A program made the position numbers and the translations under genes. A DNA stretch of 64,000 bases from Alphaproteobacteria bacterium (lineage in GTDB: Bacteria > Pseudomonadota > Alphaproteobacteria > Rickettsiales > JADKJE01). Below, one piece after another: positions 18,790 through 27,429 of the stretch. The notes beneath the pieces were generated by a model that searched no databases, was not told where the DNA came from, and saw only the letters and a list, made by a program, of their open reading frames with translations. How positions within the stretch are numbered: position 1 is the stretch's first letter; the number at the start of each line of letters is the position of its first letter. Location of the stretch: NCBI GenBank assembly GCA_016722515.1, contig JADKJE010000004.1, positions 124,001 to 188,000 of the forward strand. Reading direction: 5' to 3'.

Positions 18790-19668
18790 TTACTTTCCTC
18801 TCAGTACGACCTTAGGGTCGGCCATCCTTCTAACAAAAGGAACAAATCCATTTTGTCTGATTTTATTCGCCAAATCAGCTTGGCCTTTGCTATCATCCTG
18901 ATTCCACTGCTCTTTTACTAAGACCGTCAACTGAGGATATTGATGTTTCCATTGGCCTAGAAGTCGTAAGGCACGCATCGATTCTTGAGCCGGCCTCGCT
19001 ATTGCATCCGGTGTGGTGATGATCGAATCAGCAATCACATATTGAACAACCGGTAATAATTGGGGGGTCAGTGTTTCATCATAATCAACGGCGATGATAA
19101 CCGATGGATATTGATAACGTATCGCCTTGATCACTTCGACCACCGATGCGACCATGCCAGCATAACGTTTAGGATCTCTGGCTTCTAGTTCCCGTGCTTC
19201 ATGCAGGCTATCGATGTACACGCCTTGGAATCTTCGCAATAATAATGACTGAAGTTTGCTTTCAATCAGATATTGCTTCCAATCGGCTTTACGTATATCC
19301 ACCAACATGTGAGAGGCATCCCGATTGCTGGGCCCCATCATTAATTTACTATCTTCAGCCCGTTCATAGCCAAGTTCTCCAGAAGCAACATCGATCACAT
19401 TTAATTCTGCTAGTAATGTTTTATTCCGGTCGATGTAGGATTGAAGGGGTGGATGAGTTTCATAGGAAAATACAAGTGGGTTTGCTTTTTCAAGATCTTC
19501 GGGAATGGTTTCGTGATGAAGAAAAGCACCCCATTGTGAAGTCGAATCACTAAGTACAGGCTTGTTTGTTTTTGTGCTGGCAAATGAAAAACCCATCATA
19601 GAGCCTAATATGACAACCAGCAAAACAGGAATAACGAGGATAGCCCATGTAACGATCTTTTTTTTCAT
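18790..19668 (-). CDS. GH114-like endo-galactosaminidase family protein
   Basis: 292 residues, with an N-terminal signal anchor (IVTWAILVIPVLLVVILGSM) and then a TIM-barrel-like domain whose motif FQGVYIDSLHEARELEARD matches the active-site strand of the GH114 / TM1410 family. IIAVDYDETLTPQLL and VIADSIITT follow as later strands. In PelA the equivalent N-terminal domain hydrolyses Pel polymer in the periplasm. Here it stands alone directly upstream of two deacetylases, and its start codon overlaps the stop of the epimerase gene by four bases (ATGA). Enzyme activity is inferred from the fold only. Confidence 0.78.
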   Translation of the reverse strand: MKKKIVTWAILVIPVLLVVILGSMMGFSFASTKTNKPVLSDSTSQWGAFLHHETIPEDLEKANPLVFSYETHPPLQSYIDRNKTLLAELNVIDVASGELGYERAEDSKLMMGPSNRDASHMLVDIRKADWKQYLIESKLQSLLLRRFQGVYIDSLHEARELEARDPKRYAGMVASVVEVIKAIRYQYPSVIIAVDYDETLTPQLLPVVQYVIADSIITTPDAIARPAQESMRALRLLGQWKHQYPQLTVLVKEQWNQDDSKGQADLANKIRQNGFVPFVRRMADPKVVLRGK

Positions 19669-20597
19669 ACATGCCCTTTTAATTCTAAAATAAGTGAGGA
19701 AAGGCCTTGGTGCAGTTCAATAGAAGGCCGATGATCCAAAAACCGCTGCAACTGATGATTATCCCCCAGTGACACACGGATATCGCCGGCACGAGATGGA
19801 CAATATTCACTGATTGCCCGCTGTCCTGCTACCTCTTCCAGTGTATGAATCAATCGGTTCAATGTTGTTCCTTGGCCTGTACAAACATTGAGAACCCAAG
19901 CGCCTTTGCGCGATGATAATTGACTCATTCCCCGCATCATGGTTTCCACCACATCCTGTACATAGATAAAATCACGCATCTGTTCACCATCACCGAATAC
20001 TTTGATGGGTTTATTGTCAGCAATATGATTAGAGAAAATTGAAATAACCCCGGAATATGGCGATTTAGGATCTTGTCTTGGGCCATAGACATTAAAAAAC
20101 CGCAAACCAAGTGTTGGAATACCATGGACCAAATACGCTACCTTACCATTAACCTCACAACTATATTTATCCGCGCCATACGCCGTAATGGGATTCACGG
20201 GCGTGTCCTCGGTAAGGGGCATTTTAGGATTATCGCCATAGACCGCAGCAGAGGATGCATAAACCACCGGTATCTGCGTTTTTTGATGAGCAATTGCATC
20301 AAAAATCGTAACCGTGCCACTGGCATTAGTTTTATGGGTACTCAACCAGGCTTCTACCGATTTCTGAACAGACGCAACCGCCGCCAGGTGAAAACAGCCA
20401 TCGGCATTGCGTACTAAACTTGCTACCAATATTTCATCGCAGATATCGCCGACAATAACATTGGCTTGCTTATGCGCATTCTCACGTTTTCCCGTTGATA
20501 AATTATCAAGAATATCCACGTCATGGCCCTGCTTAATCAAAGCATCCACCAAATGAGATCCGATAAATCCACACCCACCCGTTACTAAATAGCGCAT
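19665..20597 (-). CDS. NAD-dependent NDP-sugar 4-epimerase (PelX/GalE-like)
   Basis: An extended short-chain dehydrogenase: MRYLVTGGCGFIGSHLVDAL holds the GxxGxxG nucleotide-binding motif, SSAAVYGDNPKMPLTEDTP the catalytic Ser region, and TAYGADKYSCE the YxxxK pair. RFFNVYGPRQDPKSPYSGVI is the substrate-side motif typical of UDP-sugar 4-epimerases. In several Pel loci an epimerase (PelX) makes UDP-GalNAc; that role fits this context but is inference. A strong GGGGGGA sits before the ATG at 20597; five extra codons upstream are possible. It is part of the minus-strand operon with GH114-like and deacetylase genes. Confidence 0.88.
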   Translation of the reverse strand: MRYLVTGGCGFIGSHLVDALIKQGHDVDILDNLSTGKRENAHKQANVIVGDICDEILVASLVRNADGCFHLAAVASVQKSVEAWLSTHKTNASGTVTIFDAIAHQKTQIPVVYASSAAVYGDNPKMPLTEDTPVNPITAYGADKYSCEVNGKVAYLVHGIPTLGLRFFNVYGPRQDPKSPYSGVISIFSNHIADNKPIKVFGDGEQMRDFIYVQDVVETMMRGMSQLSSRKGAWVLNVCTGQGTTLNRLIHTLEEVAGQRAISEYCPSRAGDIRVSLGDNHQLQRFLDHRPSIELHQGLSSLILELKGHV

Positions 20598-20643
20598 GAA
20601 ATCCCCCCTCATGCTGATACATTTTTATGCGTTACATCCTTGT

Positions 20644-21852
20644 TTAAGCCGTTGGCAGAGTCAGTTCAAAATAGAAACGAGACCCCTTTCCCAACTCACT
20701 GTCAATTTTGATAACGCTCCCCATTAAACCAACTAAACGCTGGCAAATAGCAAGACCCAATCCGGTCCCGCCAAATGTCTTGGTTGTAGACATTTCTGCC
20801 TGAACAAAATGTCCAAACATTTTATCCATTTTGTCGGCTGCAATCCCTACCCCTGTATCGATAAATTCGAATAACACTGTTACCTGATCACGTTGACGCG
20901 ACACTTCGGAAATGCGAACGGTTACCGTCCCATCTTTGGTAAACTTCACGGCATTGCCAATCAAATTATTAAATACCTGGCTTAAACGCAGTGAATCACT
21001 CATAACCTTATACGGTTGATCTGGGTTATATTCTAATTTAAGGATATTTTTATTTTTCTCTGCATTGGGTGTCATCAACTCTACCGAAGCCTTAGCAATA
21101 TCATTTAGTACAACCGTTTCAGATAATAATTTCAGTTCTCCTGCTTCAATTTTAGAAAAATCAAGAATGTTATTGATAATGCCCAGCAATACTTCTCCCG
21201 AGTTATAGATGGTTTTAGCATATTTCATCTGCTTTTCGGTAAGCTGAGTATTTAACATCAGTTCGGTCATACCAATGACACCATTCATTGGCGTCCGGAT
21301 TTCATGACTCATATTCGCCAAGAAATTACTTTTTTCCCGCGAGGCTTCCTGCGCGATATCACGGGCAATTTCTAACTCTTTGGTATAGGCTTGAAGCTTC
21401 TTTTGCGCGTCAATGCGTTCTTCGATTTCCTTTTTAAGCTCTTTGTTTTGATCGGTGATTTTTCTAAATAATTGAATCCGCTCAATGGTGTTATTCACCA
21501 CACGACGCATCGCCGATGCCGTGATGACACCTTTAACCAGGTAATCCTGGGCACCTTTGGCCATCGTATCCTTGGCCACCTGGTCACTTCCATGTCCAGT
21601 CAAGATTACGATGGGAACATGCTCTTCCAACCGCCTTAATTCGGTTACCACTTGGGCACCATCAATATCAGGCAAAAGATAATCAAGTAAGACACAGTCG
21701 GGCCTTTCTGCTTTATAGAATTGGATACCTTCCATTCCGGATTCGGCCTCAAAATAAACATAGTCATGATCGGTATCCTGACGTAAAAAGCGGATATACG
21801 CTTCTCTGTCAGCAGCACTATCATCCACGATTAATATTTTAAACATCACCAC
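20644..21852 (-). CDS. Receiver-histidine kinase hybrid
   Basis: 402 residues with no membrane segment. An N-terminal receiver domain (KILIVDDSAADRE, phospho-acceptor in VLLDYLLPDIDG) is followed by a coiled coil, a HisKA domain (NFLANMSHEIRTPMNGVIG) and an HATPase_c domain (FNNLIGNAVKFT, DTGVGI, GGTGLGLAICQRL). A receiver placed before the kinase suggests it is controlled by an upstream kinase such as the one at 22285-23952. It starts two bases after the response-regulator gene stops, so the three signalling genes are one unit. It sits directly before the epimerase, implying control of the polysaccharide genes. Confidence 0.93.
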   Translation of the reverse strand: MVMFKILIVDDSAADREAYIRFLRQDTDHDYVYFEAESGMEGIQFYKAERPDCVLLDYLLPDIDGAQVVTELRRLEEHVPIVILTGHGSDQVAKDTMAKGAQDYLVKGVITASAMRRVVNNTIERIQLFRKITDQNKELKKEIEERIDAQKKLQAYTKELEIARDIAQEASREKSNFLANMSHEIRTPMNGVIGMTELMLNTQLTEKQMKYAKTIYNSGEVLLGIINNILDFSKIEAGELKLLSETVVLNDIAKASVELMTPNAEKNKNILKLEYNPDQPYKVMSDSLRLSQVFNNLIGNAVKFTKDGTVTVRISEVSRQRDQVTVLFEFIDTGVGIAADKMDKMFGHFVQAEMSTTKTFGGTGLGLAICQRLVGLMGSVIKIDSELGKGSRFYFELTLPTA

Positions 21853-21854
21853 TC

Positions 21855-22262
21855 CTATTTACTGTCTAAACATTGACGCGTTACATCACGTATGTGATTG
21901 AAATATACATTCACATCAAAACTTTTATGCAGATATTGCACGACACCTGCCCGGTATGCCTCTTCAATATCCTTGGCGTTGGGTGACGATGAGAGCATCA
22001 CAATTGGTATGTCTTTATAGGTATTTTGCGATTTAATTTTTCGTGTTGCTTCAATACCACTCTGTCCAGGTAAATTTAAATCCATTAAGATTAAATCTGG
22101 CATGTTCACCGCTTGAAAAAGATGACGAATTCCATCTTCTGCACTCACAAAACGAATTAACTCCGATTGCGATTGACTCGATTGCAGCGCCCTTTTGGTC
22201 GCGTAGAAATCATCATCGCTATCTTCAATCACCATGATCTGATATTTTTTTGGTTGATTCAT
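21855..22262 (-). CDS. Single-domain response regulator (Rcp1-like)
   Basis: A lone receiver domain of about 135 residues: IMVIEDSDDDFYATKRALQ provides the acidic pocket, LILMDLNLPGQSGIEATRKI the phosphorylated aspartate, IPIVMLSSS the switch Ser/Thr and YLHKSF the conserved lysine. The insert-bearing Rcp1 type typically pairs with phytochrome-like kinases. An ATG at 22292 is possible, but AAGGA stands eight bases before the ATG at 22262. No output domain, so it probably relays phosphate or binds a partner. Confidence 0.92.
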   Translation of the reverse strand: MNQPKKYQIMVIEDSDDDFYATKRALQSSQSQSELIRFVSAEDGIRHLFQAVNMPDLILMDLNLPGQSGIEATRKIKSQNTYKDIPIVMLSSSPNAKDIEEAYRAGVVQYLHKSFDVNVYFNHIRDVTRQCLDSK

Positions 22263-22284
22263 CCCCATATTCCTTACTAAATCT

Positions 22285-23952
22285 TCATTCACCTAAGGTG
22301 AAAAAGAATGTTGTTCCCTTTCCCACTTCAGATTCTAACCAGATAATATTGTTCATTCGCTCCAGAATTTTTTTAATGATCGTTAAGCCCGAACCAGTTC
22401 CACCACCGAATTGTTCTTGTCCATGCAAACGTTTAAAAATCTTAAAGATCGCTTCAAATTGATCCTTATTAATGCCAATACCATTATCTTTAACGTAGAA
22501 TACGGTCTTATTATCCCGCTTCTTATCCAACCACCCGATTTCCAGGCTTTTATGCTCTTTGTCATTATATTTGATCGCATTCACAACAAGATTTCGAAAG
22601 ACTTCTGCCACACGGATATGATCACATCTTATAATCGGAAAATGACGAGGAATTTTTAACTCAATCTTTTTTTCTTCAATCAGCGGCTCCAGGGTTTCCA
22701 GCACCTTATCAACAATCTCATTGATATCCGTCTCTTTAACAGCAAGCTCAACACGCCCAACCTGAGAATAATATAAAAGAGCTTCCAGCAATCCTTCCAT
22801 ACGCGAGGATAAACGCGTAATGGAGTTCAGCATACGATTACCATTTTCATCCATTTTATCGCCATAATCTTGCTGCAGGAACGTTGAATAATTGTGAATA
22901 CCCCGCAGAGGCTCCTTGAGGTCATGTGAAACGACATAGCAAAAATCATCAAGTTCCTGATTACTACGCTGCAATTCGTGGGTATAATGGATGATTTCCT
23001 GTTGATACCGCTCAATAGCAGAGCCAATATCACAAATAGAACTTTGGTGGATACGATGGTATTCTTTAATCAACATAATAAGCAAGGCTATATAAGAAAT
23101 AATTTTCAAATAGGTCGCCACATACATCCCGTTTCCATATAATTCGTCGGGAGAAAATGCAACCACAATTTCATGAAGCACACCTATAAAGCTCCATAAT
23201 ATAAGCGAAAACGACACAAGATCTTTGGTCTTATGATGAATATAGACATAGAGAACCGTATTGCCGATGAATAATAACAACGATAGCGTGTCTATTGCAT
23301 GTTCAACCCCTTGAAACGACCGTGATATGATATGAAAAGCATCGGTAGCTAATAGTGCCGCCATACATATAAAGCAGATGATGCTGACCTTTATTAATAA
23401 CAAGCTAAATAACTTACGATTAACGACAATCATCTGATGTGGTTTTTTGACATACCAGATACCAGCCAATAACGCTATCAAAGCAACACAGCATTGCCCC
23501 AAAAGCCAAACCAGGATCAATGATATTTTTTGTGTATAAATAGTGTCATAATACTGGATACTCAGCAATGCCGATAATCCATTCCAAATACCGGATATCA
23601 TCAGCAAGAACGATAACCAGAATAACAGAAAATGCTTGGAATAATTATAATAAGAGACAGAAAAGACCATCGCTACTGCGGCCAACATACAGGCTATCCA
23701 CTCCACTAAGGCGTAGAAATTAGCCCCCAGAAGCGATTTCTGGACAAAGGTCATTTGCTCTAAAGGTGTCATTTTTAAGAGCAACGTTAGGTTAATATAT
23801 TGGTAGGGAAGCCCCAGGCTAATCCCGGCAAGATTAAGGATAAATGGCAAAACACAGGCAATCGCAGTCCCATAGATGACCCATCTTATAAATGACTGCT
23901 TACCGGCAGTTCCGCTTACTGGGGGCATTTGAGCCATCGAAGTACTTTCCAT
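22285..23952 (-). CDS. Membrane histidine kinase with multi-pass sensor
   Basis: The first ~310 of 555 residues contain about eight hydrophobic helices (for example WVIYGTAIACVLPFILNLAG and ILVWLLGQCCVALIALLAG), resembling MASE-type membrane sensors. A coiled-coil linker leads to a HisKA domain (LDDFCYVVSHDLKEPLRGI) of the Cph1 type and an HATPase_c domain (FRNLVVNAIKYND, DNGIGI, GGTGSGLTIIKKI). It is the first gene of the minus-strand operon that ends in the PelA-like genes. The ligand is unknown. Confidence 0.92.
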   Translation of the reverse strand: MESTSMAQMPPVSGTAGKQSFIRWVIYGTAIACVLPFILNLAGISLGLPYQYINLTLLLKMTPLEQMTFVQKSLLGANFYALVEWIACMLAAVAMVFSVSYYNYSKHFLLFWLSFLLMISGIWNGLSALLSIQYYDTIYTQKISLILVWLLGQCCVALIALLAGIWYVKKPHQMIVVNRKLFSLLLIKVSIICFICMAALLATDAFHIISRSFQGVEHAIDTLSLLLFIGNTVLYVYIHHKTKDLVSFSLILWSFIGVLHEIVVAFSPDELYGNGMYVATYLKIISYIALLIMLIKEYHRIHQSSICDIGSAIERYQQEIIHYTHELQRSNQELDDFCYVVSHDLKEPLRGIHNYSTFLQQDYGDKMDENGNRMLNSITRLSSRMEGLLEALLYYSQVGRVELAVKETDINEIVDKVLETLEPLIEEKKIELKIPRHFPIIRCDHIRVAEVFRNLVVNAIKYNDKEHKSLEIGWLDKKRDNKTVFYVKDNGIGINKDQFEAIFKIFKRLHGQEQFGGGTGSGLTIIKKILERMNNIIWLESEVGKGTTFFFTLGE

Positions 23953-24063
23953 CCGCCGTAGATCCCATATTTTACATTAAACATCCAGGCCACCCTAGCA
24001 AAACAGGGTTAATAAGTTCCTAACTACCCCAAACATTCGGATGAATTAATGCACTCTGGTATC

Positions 24064-24080
24064 TATCATAATTTATGATA
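24064..24080. promoter_or_regulatory. Perfect palindrome before the 24092 kinase gene
   Basis: tatcataa-t-ttatgata is a perfect 8-bp inverted repeat with a one-base centre. It lies 11 bases before the first ATG of the plus-strand kinase and in the 139-bp gap between two divergent kinase genes. It could be an operator, or chance in AT-rich DNA. Confidence 0.35.
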
Positions 24081-24091
24081 CAATATGCCTC

Positions 24092-26023
24092 ATGAATACA
24101 AAGGCACTTTTTTATATTAAAAGCATGAACGCTCAAAATTTTTTTAAAAGAATAAAGCCCTCCTATATCTCTCTTATTTTAGTAGGGTTTGTGGGAATAT
24201 GTTCCTTATTAGTATCCCTACTTCTTTACCAATCATACTTGCAAAAGAAAGAGCAGCTTGATGAAAACCTTGTAGTTGGTGCCAATCACATCCAACGCAT
24301 TTTTGATGAATCGTTTAATTATGCTTCGGGTCTTGTCTCTTATCTGGGTAACATCATTTTATCTCAACCGGACACCTCCCCCACAGCCATTAAAGATGCC
24401 TTTCAAAATGTCCCCAGTTTTTCATCTGAGCGAATGGAATTATTCTCATGGTCCCTCTTTGACTGGATTAATGCCCATGATATAATGACCGTTAGTACCC
24501 GGCATGGTATCTTACAAAAACAAAACCCGATGTCTCATCGCAGCTATGTCCAGCAGGCTCATAAACAACCATGGAACCTGCTATTTTCAGATCCCACTAT
24601 CGGCATTCCTAGCGGCCAACTTGTTATTCCTGCTGGAATGGGTATTGCGTTACCCAAAGGGCGCTATCTTGGTACGATTAGTATGGGATTTGATATTCTC
24701 AAAATCATCAGCAAGATTGATGCATCAAACAAAGGACTCGGTATCAGTTACGTGGTATTTAATGACCATCTTAAAATAGTCGCTTCGTCCATAAATATCA
24801 CCTCCTCTGATTTTCCCATTTCGTACGCACAACTTACTCAAGAAATTCAAGCTCGACCATCCGGTTTCCTGAATCGCCCTGTTAGCTTTAAGGGCATTAA
24901 TTATCAATATTTCACACATATATCCAATACCCCTTTCACCATATTAACCGGCTATAGCCGGTCTTCGTTTTACGATATCATCTGGAATGATCTCAATTTT
25001 CTAGGGATGATGAGCGCTTTATTTGTTTTTATGGTGATACTCGTTGTATTGGCCATTGTTCGTTTGTTTATTAAACCTATTCACGAGATAGTACTGCTTA
25101 GCCACCGCCTGGAACATACTGAAAAAATACGCTTACTTAATATCCCTCGACCACAGAGCAAAGAGCTTCGTACCATCATCAAAAAACTAGTAAGACTTCA
25201 TGTCTATAAACGGCTCTATCGACAATATCGGTCGCTTTATCATTTAAGCCAGGAAGAGTATAAAAGATCCGAATGTGATTCCACCCACACCAAATACGAA
25301 TTAGTTCAGTTGCGGCATATCCTTGCTCATGATATTAAGACATCAATTAACCAGGCACAGCATACCCATAAAACCTTGCTTCAAGACAGCTCAGACGCCT
25401 CCTCTGAGCCTGACCAGAATAACGCTCAAATATCCCTTTATTTACAGAAAGCATCAGAAGCCGTTGATTCAATGCTTTCTTCACTACCATCGCACACTGA
25501 TTTTACACCTGTTAAGCTCGATGAATCCGTTGATATTGGCGAATTACTTCGTGATATTATAGGGCTTCACAGTTCCTATGCTAAACTAAAAAATGTGCAG
25601 ATAATCCCAGACATAGATTCAGAATATAAATACCTGGTGTCTGGCAGCCGTCAGGAATTATTCAGGGCATTTGATCAACTTATAACCAATGCAATTAAAT
25701 TTAGCCCAAGCCACGCCAATAAGCGGATTTGGATTAACAGCCATATTAATGACCGCCAAATGTCGATCTTAATCCGTGACGAAGGATATGGCATTGAAAA
25801 CATCGAAGAAACCCTTAAGCCCCCGCAGCACTTTGCGGCTCACATTAGCACGCTGGGTGCTTCCTCATATGGCCTTTATAATGTTAAATTGATTATTGAA
25901 ACACTTCACCAGGGGGTTCTCGACATTGAAAGCACACCGGGGAAAGGCACGACCGTTTTTTGCCACTTCCCCAGATCGCGCCTTAAAATTTCTGGATCTT
26001 CATCCCCTCAGCGTGAAGAATAA
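24092..26023 (+). CDS. Membrane histidine kinase with periplasmic sensor domain
   Basis: 643 residues. A transmembrane helix at about residues 25-48 (ISLILVGFVGICSLLVSLLL) and another near residue 310 (MMSALFVFMVILVVLAIV) bracket a ~260-residue extracytoplasmic region, consistent with a dCache-like sensor. The cytoplasmic part has a degenerate HisKA box (LRHILAHDIKTSINQ) and an HATPase_c domain (FDQLITNAIKFSPS, RDEGYGIENIEE, STPGKGTTVFCHFP). Its Asn and Gly boxes look intact. No receiver gene is adjacent except those in the divergent operon. The final 41 bases overlap the convergent Crp/Fnr-type gene. Confidence 0.85.
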   Translation: MNTKALFYIKSMNAQNFFKRIKPSYISLILVGFVGICSLLVSLLLYQSYLQKKEQLDENLVVGANHIQRIFDESFNYASGLVSYLGNIILSQPDTSPTAIKDAFQNVPSFSSERMELFSWSLFDWINAHDIMTVSTRHGILQKQNPMSHRSYVQQAHKQPWNLLFSDPTIGIPSGQLVIPAGMGIALPKGRYLGTISMGFDILKIISKIDASNKGLGISYVVFNDHLKIVASSINITSSDFPISYAQLTQEIQARPSGFLNRPVSFKGINYQYFTHISNTPFTILTGYSRSSFYDIIWNDLNFLGMMSALFVFMVILVVLAIVRLFIKPIHEIVLLSHRLEHTEKIRLLNIPRPQSKELRTIIKKLVRLHVYKRLYRQYRSLYHLSQEEYKRSECDSTHTKYELVQLRHILAHDIKTSINQAQHTHKTLLQDSSDASSEPDQNNAQISLYLQKASEAVDSMLSSLPSHTDFTPVKLDESVDIGELLRDIIGLHSSYAKLKNVQIIPDIDSEYKYLVSGSRQELFRAFDQLITNAIKFSPSHANKRIWINSHINDRQMSILIRDEGYGIENIEETLKPPQHFAAHISTLGASSYGLYNVKLIIETLHQGVLDIESTPGKGTTVFCHFPRSRLKISGSSSPQREE

Positions 26024-26765
26024 TATAATCCTGGCGCCGATGTAAGGAATGATAGGCCTCACATTCGCCCGATACCGAACATGAGCTGCAAACATACCCC
26101 CCAAGACGCTTTACATCATGAATCGCCACGCTGGTTCCTCGTACACTCATCCCATATTCTTTGAGTTTGGTTACTGCACGTGAGAAAGTTTCCAACTCCA
26201 TACCAAGCCTGGATGCAATTAACGTTTTACTATACGGTAATTCAAAATCATGCAAATTTAGATCATATAACACACAAAGCCGCTGCAGAAAACAGGCTAC
26301 CAGCTGTGCCGCAGACATGGTTGCCTGATGTTCAGCCTCAATTTCAGCCATATGTGCCTGATGGGCAATGAGGGAGAACAGGTTGAGAGCAACATGACTA
26401 TGCTGCCTGATCGCGTCCTTAAACCATTCTATAGGAAATTCTATCACGGCCGATTCTTCGACTGGCATAGCATTCACACGATGGCTCCGACACACATCGA
26501 AAATCTCGCTTTCACACAGTGTCTGCCCCATGGTTAGTACATTGATCGTTTTCTCCTTACCATCAGGACTGGTTCTAAACAGGCGAATCATACCGCTGAT
26601 GATGATATAAAAATGCGTCACCGGTTCACCATGTGCAAATAACATGTCTCCGCGGGCACATTGTCGCACATACCCACCGCTCAGTAACGTCTCTTTATCC
26701 TGTTCAGGAACACCAGAAAACAATGGAATCATCCTGACAACATCAGCAGAAATTGTCAGAGGCAT
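25983..26765 (-). CDS. Crp/Fnr-family transcriptional regulator
   Basis: 260 residues with an N-terminal cyclic-nucleotide-binding fold (FSGVPEQDKETLLSGG, HFYIIISGMIRLFRTSPDGK), a dimer helix and a C-terminal Crp-type helix-turn-helix (YSKTLIASRLGMELETFSRA). The N-terminal cysteine set of classical FNR is missing, but the C-terminal tail has CSSCSVSGEC, a C-x2-C-x5-C pattern that could bind metal or sense redox; that is inference. It ends inside the 3' end of the convergent kinase gene. Target genes are unknown. Confidence 0.9.
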   Translation of the reverse strand: MPLTISADVVRMIPLFSGVPEQDKETLLSGGYVRQCARGDMLFAHGEPVTHFYIIISGMIRLFRTSPDGKEKTINVLTMGQTLCESEIFDVCRSHRVNAMPVEESAVIEFPIEWFKDAIRQHSHVALNLFSLIAHQAHMAEIEAEHQATMSAAQLVACFLQRLCVLYDLNLHDFELPYSKTLIASRLGMELETFSRAVTKLKEYGMSVRGTSVAIHDVKRLGGYVCSSCSVSGECEAYHSLHRRQDYIILHAEGMKIQKF

Positions 26766-26857
26766 ACACTCTCACTAAAACTAAATCCAACCCTAAGCTT
26801 AATTGCAAATAGCTTAATGTTCGATGAATGAAATCTTTTATTTCCTAAGAAGTTTAG

Positions 26858-27031
26858 TCACAGAATTCTAGATGCCAATAAAGAACCATTAGGCAAAAGA
26901 GCACCTATCGTCTTGTTTTCGTCGGCTACTGAGATTTGAAATTTCAGATCATTATAAATCAATATGTTATTGATTGAGAAAATTCGATTTGGGTGTCCAG
27001 AGGAAATTTTGTATGTTCCTTTGATGTACAT
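26858..27031 (-). CDS. Small hypothetical protein (57 residues)
   Basis: This minus-strand frame starts with ATG after AGGA and encodes 57 residues with a plausible beta-rich composition (ISSGHPNRIFSINNILIYND, then FQISVADENKTIGALLPNG). Its last ~17 codons (TIGALLPNGSLLASRI) are almost exactly duplicated at 39086-39136 in the same frame and strand, where the reading frame continues as PVFVNGTPEKRL before a stop and lacks the N-terminal part. It may be a decayed domain of a larger protein. I do not recognise the family. Confidence 0.45.
   Translation of the reverse strand: MYIKGTYKISSGHPNRIFSINNILIYNDLKFQISVADENKTIGALLPNGSLLASRIL
26863..26913 (+). repeat. 51-bp direct repeat flanking the haemagglutinin island, left copy
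   Basis: It matches 39086-39136 at 50 of 51 positions in the same orientation; the pair is 12.2 kb apart and brackets the whole haemagglutinin/toxin locus. It overlaps the 3' end of the small gene at 26858-27031. Confidence 0.88.
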
Positions 27032-27428
27032 GCGATCCTAGAAGAACAAGAGCGGTAGCCTTAGTATCCCCAGCCAAGCTGTTTCACGATCTCAGAGATT
27101 CAAACCATCCGATCGACAACACCGCAAAGATGATAAACAAAAAGATGGTAACTCATCTCCACGGATCTAGACTAACGCACAGATACAGTATTAATACTAG
27201 GGTCGATCCTCATGCCATACTTGACTTGGAATGAGGAAAGACCCATAAGACGTTATTTGCCCCATACCTGTTTAAAGGCTCGGGAGTGTTTAAATAACTG
27301 TGTCACTTGATAGCAAGTTAAGCAAAAAGCTGTTATGCATCGTGTAGTGAGCGTAGCGAACGTAACGATGCATAACAGCGACTAAACCTAACTTTTATTA
27401 AAGGACACCTCTATGTCAAGGATATCAA
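27032..27428. other. Spacer with strong hairpin at 27329-27379
   Basis: No gene is recognised in these ~400 bases. A perfect 15-bp stem (gctgttatgcatcgt with its complement) at 27329-27379 has the loop gtagtgagcgtagcgaacgta. The loop core GTGAGCGTAGCGAAC resembles, with differences, the loop core of the other palindromes in the window. It lies downstream of the 27430 gene and could end its transcript, though no T-run follows. Confidence 0.55.
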
Positions 27429-27429
27429 A

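Noticed and set aside
14117..23952. Complete pel operon
   Set aside because: No pelB, C, D, E, F or G counterpart is visible; only PelA-like, GH114-like and epimerase genes are present.
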